This document shows positions 5,444 to 6,126 of a stretch of DNA of 6,126 bases, in pieces. A model generated the notes under the pieces. It saw only the letters and a program-made list of their open reading frames with translations, searched no databases and was not told the DNA's origin. Location of the stretch: contig JAAWCR010000190.1 of NCBI GenBank assembly GCA_022793355.1, positions 1 to 6,126 on the forward strand, written 5' to 3'. This DNA is from Lawsonibacter sp. (GTDB lineage: Bacteria > Bacillota > Clostridia > Oscillospirales > Oscillospiraceae). Both the position numbers and the translations under genes were made by a program. Numbering within the stretch: the first letter of the stretch is position 1; each line of letters opens with the position of its first letter.

Positions 5444-6126
5444 TTATCCGGCGTAGGGCTTATCGCTCTCGATGAACACGCCCTGTTCCTGGGAGTAACC
5501 CACGTTAAAGCCCAGGGCCGCCCCCAGGTCGCGGAGCTTGAAGTAGTTGTAGCCGCCACCGGCGTCGTCTACAAGGGTAATGGCAATCATGCCCACCCCT
5601 CTGCCGTTGAGCTGGATGGACTGCAAGCCGCCGGTGTAGGCCCGGTCGCCGGAGAAGGGGGTGGTCATCTCAGCACCGGTGGAGGTGTAGGCCTGTCCTG
5701 TGGTGACGGAGATGGACTTACTGGCGTTGTCGTAGCCCACGGAGAACTGCGCCTTGGTGCCGTTGAGAACCTGAGCCATGTCACGGAGCTTGATGTAGTT
5801 GGTGCCGTTGCCGTTGGCGTCCACCAGGGCATACATCTGGAACTCAACGGCCTTGCCGTCCACGGTGACGGTCTGGGTGCTGGCCTTGGCCGTGCCGCTG
5901 GTGGGGATCTCAATGGGAGGCGGGGCGAGCTCAGATTCCGTGGGCCCCTTGGGCGGCTCGGTCGGGACAGAGGGCCCCTTGGCCTCGGCGGCGTTGTAGG
6001 CGGCCTCATCGACCTGAAAATAGTGATAGGTCCTCCAGTAGGAGTAGTCATACTGAGGATAGTAGATAACCGTTCTGAATTCGTAAAGCGCATTGACGCC
6101 ATTTTCATAATACCAATCATCCGCTA
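5444..6126 (-). CDS. Stalk-domain (copper amine oxidase N-like) surface protein, N-terminus beyond window
   Basis: The minus-strand frame is open from the right edge to the TAA at 5446-5444, giving 226 visible residues. Numbering from the first full codon at 6124, residues 1-45 are rich in Tyr and Trp and are not recognised. Residues about 46-87 are a Pro/Thr/Ser/Glu-rich linker such as 'KGPSVPTEPPKGPTE'. Residues 88-226 hold two stalk-type repeats. Repeat 1 runs from VDGKAVEFQMYALVD through NYIKLRDMAQVLNG to VGYDNASKSISV. Repeat 2 runs from IQLNGRGVGMIAITLVDD through NYFKLRDLGAALGF to VGYSQEQGVFIE. The shared NY(I/F)KLRD core is typical of 'copper amine oxidase N-terminal'/stalk domains in secreted or cell-wall-anchored proteins of Clostridia. 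A GTG at 5863 is not the real start because it would cut between linker and repeat. The signal peptide and any catalytic domain would lie outside the window, so the overall function is unknown. It shares the terminator with the convergent RNase J gene. Confidence 0.85.
   Translation of the reverse strand, partial: ADDWYYENGVNALYEFRTVIYYPQYDYSYWRTYHYFQVDEAAYNAAEAKGPSVPTEPPKGPTESELAPPPIEIPTSGTAKASTQTVTVDGKAVEFQMYALVDANGNGTNYIKLRDMAQVLNGTKAQFSVGYDNASKSISVTTGQAYTSTGAEMTTPFSGDRAYTGGLQSIQLNGRGVGMIAITLVDDAGGGYNYFKLRDLGAALGFNVGYSQEQGVFIESDKPYAG

Noticed and set aside
5444..5863. Short 139-residue gene starting at GTG 5863
   Set aside because: The frame is open to the window edge and continues through a Pro-rich linker typical of stalk proteins, and no ribosome binding site precedes 5863.
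1..6126. CRISPR arrays, tRNA/rRNA genes, transposases or phage genes
   Set aside because: No regularly spaced repeats, no tRNA T-arm/anticodon patterns and no recombinase or transposase motifs were seen.

Overview
The window is a GC-rich, densely coded stretch of bacterial chromosome. A single RNase J-type ribonuclease, a WYL-domain regulator, a Firmicutes/cyanobacteria-type GDP-mannose pyrophosphorylase–mutase fusion and a stalk-domain (copper amine oxidase N-terminus-like) surface protein, together with strong GGAGG-type ribosome binding sites and high GC, suggest a Clostridia member, most likely of the Oscillospiraceae (Flavonifractor/Oscillibacter-like). That placement is inferred from gene style, not from a marker gene search.

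Layout. Positions 1-750 (minus) hold the N-terminal 250 codons of a WYL-family transcriptional regulator that runs off the left edge. A 155-bp divergent intergenic region (751-905) carries two back-to-back promoter candidates whose -35 boxes overlap, a perfect 12-bp palindrome and a 10-bp-period direct repeat. Positions 906-3275 (plus) encode a 789-residue nucleotidyltransferase / left-handed beta-helix / phosphohexomutase-like fusion whose mutase part has lost every catalytic motif. A long non-coding stretch (3276-3746) follows. It contains AT-rich sequence with promoter-like hexamers, a 66-bp inverted-repeat element with TGTA/TACA ends (3360-3425), and about 290 bases rich in nested complementary segments. 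It ends at a strong ribosome binding site for the RNase J gene (3747-5405). A rho-independent terminator (5410-5442) works on both strands between RNase J and a convergent minus-strand gene (5444-6126, open at the right edge) whose product ends in two stalk-domain repeats.

How the parts relate. The WYL regulator and the sugar-nucleotide enzyme are divergent and probably share a control region, so regulation of the enzyme (and autoregulation) by the WYL protein is a reasonable guess. RNase J appears to be a separate transcription unit with an unusually long, structured 5' leader. The strongest points for follow-up are that leader (riboregulator, autoregulatory site or independent small RNA), the inverted-repeat element in front of it, and the catalytically dead mutase domain. 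No phage, transposase, CRISPR, tRNA or rRNA feature was recognised.
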